DNA of 64,000 nucleotides from Piliocolobus tephrosceles (Eukaryota > Chordata > Mammalia > Primates > Cercopithecidae). The translations under genes and the position numbers were made by a program. The DNA is taken from the NCBI RefSeq assembly GCF_002776525.5, contig NC_045444.1, positions 27,304,658-27,368,657 of the forward strand, read 5' to 3'. Every line of letters starts with the position of its first letter. Position 1 is the first letter of the stretch. The notes under the pieces were generated by a model, which was not told the DNA's origin, made no database searches, and saw only the letters and a program-made list of their open reading frames with translations. Below are positions 46,985 to 57,740 of this stretch, in pieces.

Positions 46985-47180
46985 AGTGACTGTGGGATCC
47001 TGGGCAAGCTACCATTGGTCTCCCTTTATATCTCAGTGCTCTGACTTATAAAATGGGCATAATAATGGTATCCAACTCATTGTGATGTAATATAGATTAA
47101 ATGAGATAATGTAAATAAATCACATAACAGAGTTGTTTTCACATGGTAAGTGCTCAGTAAACATTAAGTATTATTATTAT
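46985..47180 (+). repeat. MIR SINE
   Basis: 'gtgggatcctgggcaagcta', 'tgacttataaaatgggcata', 'agattaaatgagataatgta' and 'catggtaagtgctcagtaaa' form a near-complete MIR. The Alu next to it inserted at its 3' end. Confidence 0.8.
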
Positions 47181-47185
47181 GTATT

Positions 47186-47489
47186 TTTCTTTTTTCTTTT
47201 GTTTTGAGACACAGTTTCACTCTTGTTGCCCAGGCTGGAGTACAGTGGTATGATCTTGGCTTACTGCAACCTCTGCCTTCTGGATTCAAGTGACTCTCCT
47301 GCCTCAGCCTCCGAGTAGCTAGAATTACAGGCACCCATCACCAGGCTCAGCTAATTCTTTTGTGTTTTTTTAGTAGAGACAGAATTTCACCATGTTGGCC
47401 AGGCTGGTCTCAAACTCCTGACTTCGTGACCTACCCGCCTCATCCTCCCAAAGAGCTGGGATTACAGATGTGAGCCACGACGCCCAGCC
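47186..47489 (-). mobile_element. AluS, reverse orientation
   Basis: Opens 'gttttgagacacagtttcac' and closes 'gagccacgacgcccagcc'. Both arms are present. The flanking repeat is 'tattattat' on each side. Confidence 0.94.
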
Positions 47490-47597
47490 TATTATTATAT
47501 ATCTTCAAGTATACAAGTACATTAGACAGATATTATCCTAATCGCCACTGGACATGTACAAATAAGTCCTACTGCAAAGATTATTTTAAAATTATTT

Positions 47598-47698
47598 CTT
47601 TTTTTTTTTTTTTGAGACAGGGTCTCACTCTGTCAGTGAGCCACCCACCTTGGCCTCCCAAAGTGCTGGGATTAGAGGCATGAGCCACCATGCCCGGA
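47598..47698 (-). mobile_element. Alu with large internal deletion, reverse orientation
   Basis: The extreme 3' end ('gagacagggtctcactctgt') is joined directly to the extreme 5' quarter ('cacccaccttggcctcccaa' through 'gagccaccatgcccgg'). About 200 bases between them are missing. It lies 100 bp from a full Alu in the same orientation. Confidence 0.88.
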
Positions 47699-49710
47699 CT
47701 TCATTGTGAATTGTTTAAAGGCCTTTCTAAACATCACATAAGATAGAGAAATGAAGGAGTCCTAAAAAGTGGGAGATCCTAATCTAGCTTTTAATTGATT
47801 CTGAATCTTAAGTCCAAAGGCCATTTTGCAAAATAGCCACATCATTCTTAAGTTTATATGTATTTTAAAATGTAGTTTTAATTCAGTGACAAAGCTATTA
47901 ATGAAATAAACATGCATTTTATCCAAGCAAACACTCCTTTAAATACTTTTCCAAAGTGCATTTGAGGAAACAGTGGGGCTAATTCACAGGCAATGAGTAT
48001 AATATAACATGATAAATGCGGTATCTGTTAAACAGCAATGTAATGCCAGACCAGGTTCAAATTCAATAAAACTCAACTCTAATATACAAAGCTTTTGGTG
48101 AGCACTTATTAGTTAAAATGAATTATTTTATTACCCTAGTAAATTGCCATATTGCTAGAATAAAGCCACCCAAATAACATTCAAATTTAAATTGAACAAT
48201 TGAACAGAATGAGATGTCACAATAAAAAACCAGAATGCATATATATATATATATACACACACATATATATATTTAACATGCATTATATATTTTTCTTACA
48301 TCAGTCATATTATTATGAATCTTTGGAAAATGTTTATAATTACTTCAAGTATTTGTTTCATTCTCTGCTTGAAGATCAATCAAATGATCAGTTAATGGAT
48401 CCTTCTCAATCACACACCATGTCTTTTCCACATCTTAGCATCATAAGCTATAGAGCAATGTTGGCACCCAGATATGACAAATTTATTCAGTAATAGTGAT
48501 TTCCTACCTGCTTTGTTGTCTTTTACACTGAGCAGTGATACTTATCTGCTGAGTGCTACAGTCTATTTCCAGTCATTACTTTATGCTTATTCCAGTATCT
48601 TTCCTTCTTTTTTTCATCTGCAACTGCCTGTGAACTTATAACATCACCAAAGATTGGAATAAAATTAGTGGAAAGGGGGGTAAGAAGTAGACTGAAAGTA
48701 GCTCACTCTTTAATATGAAAAACTTCAAGTATGTGATTTTGGTTTTCTGGATCTACGTTTAACTCATTATACTTGGAAGCACTAAATGAAATAACATGTG
48801 AGAAACTGTTCTTAACAAGCATCTGTCAAATGACTAGATGAGTGGATGTATCAATGAATGCTATTGCTGCTAACCACAATACTCAAAACAAAATGTGTGA
48901 TGCTGTTTAATTTGCTTCAGTGGTGAATGACGTTTTTTGGTTTTCTCAAAAACAGTTAACCTTGAAATAATGTGTCTCTGTAGCCTCTTTTTTTCCTGTA
49001 TTTTAAGTAATTTTTTTTTTTGGTTTTGGAAGTTCACATTAAAAGGTTAAAATGGCTTTTCCTTTGCAGATTCCTCACTTTCTTTTGATCTGAATGTACC
49101 TATTGATTTATAATTTTCTTTCTTCAAAGACATTTCCAAGTTTTTGCTTCAGGCCTCAGACAAGTTGCTGTGGGCAGAGACTGTTAGAAACCCACGACCT
49201 GGCAGGAAACTGCATTCTGAGCAGGGTTCAGAGTTGGAACAGAGAAAACTTAAGACAAATTTCAGACAGTCCAAGTAGGACAGGGTCCAAATCATCTAGA
49301 ACGTTAACAAAGGAATAAAAACAGGTTTGCTTTTTTTCTAAATCAGAATAAGATTAGAAATATGCAGAATAATGGAATAGGTTCAGATGTACATGGAGAG
49401 GGCTGATAAGTTTTGTCTTGTTTTGTTTTAGAGAAACTGCTAGAAGCTCCAACGAGCTTGAATAGAAGAAATGAAAAAGATGTTTTATTATCGTAATGAT
49501 ACGATTATGATTTTTGCTTTATACTATTTTTTTCCAGGCATTCCTTCACCAAAAGCTTCATTGAGACCAATGATATTGAACTAGCATGACCCAAGTTTGG
49601 TTCTGAAATTACACCCTCTTTGTAATAGAAACCAAACAAAGTATACAGGTAGACTGTTTCAGAGGTATTATTCTTGCTTGACCCAAAATGAACACTAAAG
49701 TTAGCAATTT
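47699..49710. other. No named repeat except a TA/CA microsatellite
   Basis: About 2 kb of AT-rich DNA. The TA/CA array lies at 48238-48272. Forward frames at 48200-48493 (across the TA repeat) and 49094-49318 show no recognisable domain. Confidence 0.4.
48238..48272. repeat. (TA)n/(CA)n microsatellite
   Basis: Runs of TA, then CA, then TA. Confidence 0.9.
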
Positions 49711-50010
49711 TGCCAGGCGTGGTGGCTCATACCTGTAATTCCAGCACTTTGGGAAGCCAAGGCGGGAAGATCACTTGAGCCCAGGAGTTCGACACCAGCC
49801 TGGGCAATATAGTGAGACCCTATCTCTCCAAACAAAAATCAAAAATTATCTTGGTGTGGTGGTGTGTGCCTGTCATCCCAGCTACTCAGGAGGCCGAGGT
49901 AAGAGGATCACTAGAGCCAGGGAAGTCAAGACTGCAGTGAGCCCTGATTGTGCCATTGCACTCCAGTCCAAGTGACACAGCAAGACCCTACCTCAAAATA
50001 AATATATTAA
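49711..50010 (+). mobile_element. AluJ with perfect 15-bp target-site duplication
   Basis: The old-type body ('tcacttgagcccaggagttc', 'aatatagtgagaccctatct', 'gaagtcaagactgcagtgag') marks AluJ. 'taaagttagcaattt' occurs at 49696-49710 and again, identical, at 50011-50025. The tail is short and mixed ('aaaataaatatattaa'). Confidence 0.95.
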
Positions 50011-50056
50011 TAAAGTTAGCAATTTCTGTGGTTCCTTCATTTATAAGAAAACAGCC

Positions 50057-50372
50057 GGCCAGGTGCAGTGGCTCACGCCTGTAATCCCATCAATTTGGGA
50101 GGCTGAGGTGGCCAGATCACCTGAGACCAGGAGTTGGAGACCAGCCTGACCAACATGGTGAAACCCCATCTCTACTAAAAATACAAAAATTAGCTGGGCA
50201 TGGTGGTGGGCGCCTGTAATCCCAGCTACTCAGGAGGCTGAGGCAGGAGAATCACTTGAACCTGGGAGGCGGAGGTTGTAGTGAGCCGAGATCGCGTGAT
50301 AGCACTCCAGCCTGGGTGACAAGAGTGAAACTCTGTCTCAGAAAAAACAAACAAACAAAAACAAACAAAAAT
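50057..50372 (+). mobile_element. AluS with (CAAA)n tail
   Basis: Starts 'ggccaggtgcagtggctcac'. It has 'gagaccagcctgaccaacat' and 'gtgagccgagatcgcgtgat', and the tail is 'caaacaaacaaaaacaaaca'. The flanking repeat is roughly 'aaaacagcc' / 'aaaatagcc'. It lies 47 bp after the AluJ, same strand. Confidence 0.94.
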
Positions 50373-53300
50373 AGCCTACCTCAGTGCAGAAACAAACAAA
50401 AACCTAGTAATTGTTTCAAAGACTGTGGTTGCTAAAATAGCATAATGAAAATGTGACAAGTTTACCTTTTTGTATGGGAATATACGCTAACTAGGGACTA
50501 TTTGTTGATAGTCAAAGTCAAGGGACTGGAATTCAGACAGTACACAGAAGCTTGCCTTTAGCAATTGGGGATTTCAGTTAGAATTATATAGGGACCCCTC
50601 AACCAATGCAGGTAAAGTGTACATTTCTTTCAGGTAGGACACAGCACAATAAAAGATGAGGTTCACAAAGCTCTCTATAACCTTGCAAAAGCCAACTAGC
50701 ACTTTCTAACACTTCTAACATCACTCTATCACCAGAGAACAGTGTTTCTGCATTCAGCACAGAAGCTATAAAGGGGATTAGAAACACTCCTTAAAATGTT
50801 CAACAGCCACAGCGGCAAAATTGTAGTGCTCGAGTCCTGTAATTTGGAGAATGGGTCTTTTTATACCTTAGCAAGCATTATACTTTATTTCAGTTTTGAG
50901 AGTCCCAGATGCTAGTGTTTTAATGAAAAATTCTTTTGCAAAAGTGACAATATGTACGCTTTTTTTTTTTTTTTCCCAGGGGAATGACTCTTGTTTTAGT
51001 GCTAGAACTCTAGTATCAATATGATACCTGGTGAGAAATACATCATTTAAAGTAATGAAAGAGAACTTTAGGAGGGATCAAGAGGAAAATAAACTATTTC
51101 AGTAACAAAGTTTTAAGTTGCAATTTAAGGTGATCAGCTCACCAAACATGCTCAAAGAAGGCCACTGCTCTGCATGTTTTTGTCACTTGCAAAAGCTAAA
51201 AAAAAAATCTGCTAAAGCCAACAGCTTTGGCGGCCTGCAATCTTTCTATAGCATGCTGTGCTCAGTTATGTTCAGCGACTAAAAGCAATAACGTTTTGAT
51301 TCTAGACTAATATGTCTAGCTCTGCAATTGATTGTAAGCCACTCTATGAGACAGTCTGAAATCCTTCCTGTGTCTACTAGTCTTGATGAGCCCCTTAGCA
51401 AAATAAATTAGCAATTTTGAACCTTTTTTTTTCCATACTTGCCTACTGCCAAGACTTTTTAAATAAACTCTCTGTATTTTCTCCCCCAGCATGATTCACA
51501 GAGGTGGTCGCAATTCAAAGTTGCTCGTGTTTAATTTAGGTTTAGGTGTTTAGGTGCTCATGCAGTTCCCAGCAATATCTTCTCATTTGTACTTGCTTGA
51601 CCCGATTTGATTCCACTTTTATTTTTCTAAAGCTCAGAGGTATGATATAAATGTCAATAAAAATTAATCTCTTGCCCAGCACTAACCCCAAAGGACCTTC
51701 TCTATCTTAACAGCCCAGAAAGCAATTTTCTCTCAGCAACTAATTTGTAACTATTTATGAACTATATATTAATATTATTCTGTACCAAGACAGCCCTTTT
51801 TAATTTGAGTTGCTGAAAAAGTCAAATGTGATGGGTAATACTAGTGTACCTGCACGATTACTATTATGTCACATAGCTTCTCTTTATACTTAAAAATACG
51901 TTTTTCCTCTAGAGCACTTCGAGTTGACCAGCGGTGCTGAATTGACTGATTCAGTGGCAGGATTCCAGTGTTTTCCAAATATCAGGTGCCACACTTAGTG
52001 GCAGCATCAGTTCTTGCCACCTTGGCTTGCCAATATAACTCAATGTATCTTTAATGGAAACAAGTTAAAGCTGATTCAGTCTAGGGTCGCTCTTCTGAGA
52101 CCATCAATAAAGGAATCTGCTGGTGCTAAATGTCACCTTGGTTTAGGAGTAAAGACAGATTTTCTCTCTGAAAGGAAAAGCAGATCAACACACTTACCCC
52201 AGTCATGGGACATTTGTTCAGTTTGATTTTCTTCTGACCTATCTGTATACCATTAATTAATAAGCAAAAGAATACAGTCTACTGCTGCTATTGAAAATAA
52301 TGATACTTTAAATTTTGAAATAAATAAAGAGTTCAAGGACAAGATACAATCATTACTAATGTTAAAACAATAGTGTAAACGATCTTGCTCCTTCTATGAG
52401 ACAGAGTAATTTTAGCCACATTAAACAACTATCCAAGTGTAGCTGAGAGTAGAGAAGATGAAAATAAGACAAATACATGAGGACAAAGGAGGATATGCTG
52501 ACATTTGCAGCCCTCCCAGGGTTTTGCATAGAGAATGGTCACTGTGGCCATGGTTACAATGTTGCAAAGGAGTTGGTCTATGTAATTATCAGATCTTGTA
52601 AGTCATCAATCCAGCTATGTATTTTTTTCTGGACAGGAGGTAGGGCTTGCTAGAGGAGAGAAAGACTCTGCACACAGCTGGAACTTTTCGGGTGAAAGGA
52701 GAAACATGCTCCATTGACAGCAAACTTATAAACTGTCATGGGGCAGTTTTCTCTCTCTTTCCTCCCTCGACCTCAGATTGATTGGCATTTTTTTCATGAC
52801 CTACCTGGCTATTCTTTCGCCTTGCCTCACTGCCTTTGGCAATAGCTTAAACCATGTTTGTTAGATATGAGATCATCAACCTAATGTGTTCAGCATTGTT
52901 CATGGCACTAAATATACATTTAAAAAAGGATGCTTTTGTTTCTCTACCTCCAAACTCATAAAGTCCCCTGGTCCTGGGTTTTGGAATCCATCTAGGAATG
53001 ATCCTACATGAGTGTAATATTTAAAAAAAAAAAAAAAAAAGTGAAGATTTTATTGGTACCCTCAGGTACTTAATGGCATTTATTAAAACATTTTTTGTTC
53101 ATCTTCCTAGTGAGGGTCAAAACATCTGTATCAACAGTATGAATCATGGACATATGACGTCCAAAACGCTACCATTATGTTGTATGTACTGCAGCAATGG
53201 TATGAAAGGTTGAGAAATAAAATAAAGAACATCCCTTTAGGCATTTAAAACATTAGTCTGTGTACACTTAACTTCTAGTAAAGGAACAGAATACAGGAGT

Positions 53301-53919
53301 GTGATAAGAACTGAAGAAATATTTTATATCCTGTCAGTTAGTTCTAGGAACAGGAATTCAATAATTTGCCTACCCTTGTCAGAAGAAAGTGAGGATAAAA
53401 GCAAAAACCAAAAACCAAAAGTTAAAAGGTTAATCTTGTCAATGACTGAAGAGCAAATATTTCTAATATAATGAAAATTCTAAAAATAAGTACTGGGTAT
53501 TTTGCCTGGGGTTTTAAAGAAATCAAAGCAAGTTTAATGGAAGTTTCAAAGTGAGTATAATAATAAACAGGAATTCTGACTTTCCCCCACCAAGATTTTC
53601 TTGAGTTTTTATGAGTAGTCATGTCAGTGACAAAAATAGACTTGTTGAATATTACCTCAGACAGACATTGCTATCAACTCTAATATTAAATCTAGTGATA
53701 TAAGGTGTAATTGTAAGAGTTGTATAGTTTTGAAGGCAGTTTAGAAGGAACACTTTGAATAGTTAACTAATCTCAATTCAATCCCATATATTTTTTGCTT
53801 TTTCTTGGCATGTTATTTAATAACTTTTAGTTTCCGTTTCTTCAAAGTTCATTTAGCCTTACCAGTTAGTTACTATTTATGTCAAGACCAAGACAGAATT
53901 GTAATGTAACAGGAAGCTC
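50373..53919. other. Longest repeat-poor block of the window
   Basis: About 3.5 kb in which I find no Alu, L1, LTR or MIR; only homopolymer runs at about 50960-50974 and 53023-53040. 51100-51800 has relatively complex sequence with several CpG. The small frames (50599-50787 minus, 52014-52226 plus, 53422-53622 minus) have no recognisable domain. A conserved non-coding element is possible but cannot be shown from one sequence. Confidence 0.45.
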
Positions 53920-54070
53920 AGGTAGGTCAGTAATAGGGTTCCAACTCAACAACTAGCTGATTATTAAGTTTTAGATAAGTCATTTTGCTTCTATAAGCTT
54001 CATTTTGCCCACTCATAAAAGGTTAATCAGAACTATAACAATATTTGTCAAGCATTTTTATTAATAATTC
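53920..54070 (+). repeat. MIR SINE (weak)
   Basis: 'taagttttagataagtcatt', 'ttgcttctataagcttcatt' and 'actcataaaaggttaatcag' follow the MIR middle. Confidence 0.5.
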
Positions 54071-54142
54071 TCTAATGGTATAGGAGACTCAAAATGATTT
54101 TAGAGGGGAGGGGACTGGTAAAGACTAGATATAAATAGGTAG

Positions 54143-54545
54143 AAAGTATCCATCAACAATAGACTGGATAAAGAAAATATGATACATATCCCCCATGGAA
54201 TACTACACAGCTGTAAAAAATGAAATCATGTCTTTTGTAGCAACATAGATGCACCTGGAGGTGATTATTGTAAAAATTAACACAGGAACAGAAAACCAAA
54301 TATTGCACATTTTCATTCATAAGTGGGAACTAAACATTGGGTGCTCATGAACATAAAGAGGGTAACAATAGGTACTGGGGACTACCAGAGTTGGGGAAAG
54401 GTTGAGAAGTTAACCAATGGGTAATAAGCTCACTACCTGGGTGACGGGATCAATCATGCCCCAATCCTCAACATCATGAAATAAACCCATGCAACAAACC
54501 TGGAAATGTACCCTTGCATCTAAAATAAAAGTTGAAATTATTTTA
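54143..54545 (+). mobile_element. L1 3' end (L1PB/L1MA-age), 5'-truncated
   Basis: End of ORF2 and 3' UTR: 'atggaatactacacagctgt', 'aacacaggaacagaaaacca', 'ttcattcataagtgggaact', 'ggtactggggactaccagag', 'atgcaacaaacctggaaatg', ending 'aaaataaaagttgaaatta'. Older than the L1PA at 17850-18603. Confidence 0.88.
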
Positions 54546-56635
54546 AAAGATATTCATTAAAGCAGCATAAAGACAGAGATATAAATATATATACTTTGAT
54601 ATCTTCTAACAAAATTTACATTTTTCTCCATTCACAATATTTTAGTGTATAAAACCAATTGTTTGGCATTACCTCTATAAAAACGAATTGTCATCTATCT
54701 GTGCTGAACAGGTCAATTTTAGAAAAACCCTGCTGAATTAAGGAAAGCTGTTACTAAAGACTAGAGTCAAGGTCTAGATAGTTTCTCTCCTTTTTATAGT
54801 TCTTCCAGAACTTTGGTTTATATAAATACATGGATATAAGTGGTAACAATGGATCTTTTAAAACTTTGTAACATATGTCACTGAGTAGAGATGACCTGAA
54901 TACATGGTAAAGTTATTGGTATAACATTTTCAATACTACTTTTGCTGGCAATTTTAAGTAGTTTATGACCAAGCAATAAGGTTGCTGCTATCCTCATACA
55001 GTAGACACAAAATGTGTCTAATCCATCATCTTGTACCTTTTACAGCTCCAGGAAATATTTCATCAGAAGACTCTTTCTTCAGTATGAAGAGATGGCTAAT
55101 TTATGTTATTCCTTATTTTAATATCATTAATTCTAATCGCATGTAAATGATAGTGTCATATGATTCGTAAAATCCGTGACCTCTTCACCCAGCTCTCAAG
55201 CTTCATTTTCATTACAGTTTTTTCATCATCAGAATTTTGGCTTGAAGTTGTTGATTTAGCTGTGATTGTCTTGAAAAAAAAAAAAAAGTCTACTAAATGA
55301 GTCAACTTTTATCACGAACTATAAATTTATTTATTTATCCAACTTTTAAATACAAAAATCTTTTCCCACTAGGAAAGTACTAAATCAACCATGAGTTGCA
55401 AAACTCTTTCCAGTGCATCTCTACTGGTTGGTAATGCATATCTGTGAACTTACAATTTTAATTATTGCATTAAGATCATTGAAAGATAATCAAGAGGATG
55501 CTCCTTTTGACACATTCCTTTTAGGAGGAAGCTTTGGTTGTTCAATCATTCAAGGTATGCACTGGCTGCCATTCATATAATTTTCCTCTGATAAAACTGT
55601 AACAAACCTATTCAATAATATATATGGAATTGAGATGTACCCAATAGTCACTCAACCTTCACAAGCAAAGGGGATGCTGAAACTGACTATAAACAAACAT
55701 TCATGGGGTAAGTTTCTTGTTGACGTTTTCTATATCATGTTCCTTTATTTAATTCCAACTTCCAAAGTGTGCTTGATTGGTTTTTGAAATATCCTTAAAA
55801 AATCATTTGATGGTATTATTGCTCTTATATTTTCTTCTTAAATAAGCATTCGATTACTCTTATTTCTAGATAAACTGTTGTTGCTTCTATTAATTTGCTA
55901 ATAATGGTTGAATTAGTGCTATTGACCTCTTATCTGTCAAGCAGATTGTAAAAATCCCCGGAAGAAGACCAAATTAGTCAGAGTCCTTCAAGATATTAGA
56001 TTTTTTGTACTCTGCACAATATGTTACATATTTTCATTGATTTCTACCTATTTTTTTAAAACTTCTTAAGAGTTTTAAATTCAGATTAATGTATTCTATT
56101 TAAAATGAAAGTAATTTTCCATGTAAAATAACAAAATTTAGAGATAAATGTTTAAAACATGACTTTTTGGTATTTTTCTAAGATTAGAGAACTTTGTTCT
56201 TTAGAAAGATTAACTAAGCAAAACCATATACTTATTAAAAATAAATTGTGTGACAAAACTCTTACGCAAACACTGAACTGATATGAGATTACCAAGTTTT
56301 TCTGGTGCAGACAAATTGTTAAAAATTACTTGTATGGTAGCAAAATACCCTGAACCATCAAAATGTACATGGCCATCTCCCGTATCTACTGCATCCTTTA
56401 TCCAGACCATTAAAACAACCAAACCAGACCTTCTATTCCCTAATCCAGCAGACCAGCAACAGACCCTTGTAGGTTAAAGCCCCATAGAATCTGTTTCTGT
56501 GGTTTTACTTGCATTTAAAAAAGAAGTTTCCTCCTCTAATCTTTAGGTAAAACCCAAGTTACTAGCGGATGCCCTAATGTCTTCTGTAGTTTTCCACAAA
56601 TGCTGGAACATCATGCTTTCTTTAAAAGGATCTGA
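54546..56635. other. No feature recognised
   Basis: AT-rich unique-looking DNA of about 2 kb. Opposed short frames at 56210-56422 (minus) and 56283-56477 (plus) have no recognisable domain. Confidence 0.4.
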
Positions 56636-56636
56636 G

Positions 56637-56948
56637 TGAGGGTGGGTGTGGTGGCTCACGCCTCTAATCCCAGCACTTTGGTAGGCTTAGACAGGTGGAT
56701 CACATGAGGTCAGGAGTTCGAGACCAACCTGGCCATCATGGTGAAACCCCGTCTCTATTAAAAATACAAAAATTAGCTGGGCATAGTGGTGGGCACCTGT
56801 AATTACAGCTACGCAGGAGGCTAAGGCACAAGAATTGCTTGAATCTAGGAGGTGGAGGTTGCAGTGAGCCAAGATGGCACCACTGCACTCCAGCTTGGTT
56901 GACAGAGTGAGACTGTGTCTCATGGGCGGGGGGCGGGGGGAGGCGGGG
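56637..56948 (+). mobile_element. AluS whose poly(A) tail is replaced by a G-rich tract
   Basis: The body runs from 'ggtgggtgtggtggctcacg' to 'gactgtgtctca'. Instead of an A-tail there is a G-rich tract, 56924-56948. The duplication 'aaaggatctga' (56625-56635) against 'aaagggtctga' (56949-56959) encloses both body and tract, so the tract occupies the tail position. Confidence 0.92.
56924..56948 (+). other. Predicted G-quadruplex motif
   Basis: Four G-runs (GGG, GGGGGG, GGGGGG, GGGG) separated by C, C and AGGC. This satisfies the usual G3+N1-7 pattern on the plus strand. Confidence 0.85.
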
Positions 56949-56959
56949 AAAGGGTCTGA

Positions 56960-57267
56960 AGAGTCTCAGTCCCTTCATGGAGGAGGACCTTGTGGTTAGA
57001 TATCTTTGGTGCATAATTTAGAGCACGTTAGTACAACTAATTTATACTAAGCTGACTGTTTCGTGTCTGTGTTAATTTATTGGTGATCTTTCCTATTTTC
57101 TGTGTAGAATGATACATGTTGGCTGTAAATGATAAAACTATGTAAATAATGTATTAAGCACAACTTATTAATTTCCCTCACCTTTCCCTCTCCCATTGCC
57201 CACTGTCACATTGGCATCTCTCAAGTTAACCTTTTATTTTTCCACATATTTCTCTCTCTACATATAA
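56960..57267. other. No feature recognised
   Basis: Unique-looking AT-rich DNA leading into the GATA repeat. Confidence 0.4.
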
Positions 57268-57286
57268 GATAGATAGATAGATAGAT

Positions 57287-57317
<31 letters not shown>
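57268..57317. repeat. (GATA)n microsatellite
   Basis: About 12 GATA units with one interruption (gatgata). Likely polymorphic. Confidence 0.96.
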
Positions 57318-57329
57318 CAATCGATCTGC

Positions 57330-57740
57330 CACCTGTACAGAAGTATGGTTCTGTATTGGTTTTGGTATTACTGGCTTGCTTCTTGTTTATGTTTTACATC
57401 ATGGACTTATTCCTCCAAGTAAGTGTATGTGGATCCAATTCTTTTAGTAGCTGTAGCCATCATGCAGATTATCATATTCATCCAGCTTTACTTACACTGA
57501 AGAATATTTTGGTGGCTTGTGTGTTTTTGCCAGTATGAATAGGACTATAATAAACAAAGTACATTTATTCTTGCCTACTTGCATTTTATTTATGTAATAG
57601 AGCTGTCACAGTATTGGTCAGAGATTTCACATATTTACAGTTTTATAAGCATTGCCAGCATGCTTTTCAAAATGGTGTTGGACCTCAGTTCTCACTGGCA
57701 TTAGTGCTCTCTCAGTCTGATTTTGAGGGAAAAAAATATA
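57330..57740 (-). repeat. Old L1 ORF2 fragment, reverse orientation
   Basis: 'aagaatattttggtggcttg', 'tgccagtatgaataggacta', 'catgcttttcaaaatggtgt' and 'tctcactggcattagtgctc' follow antisense L1 ORF2 of mammalian-wide age. Confidence 0.55.
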
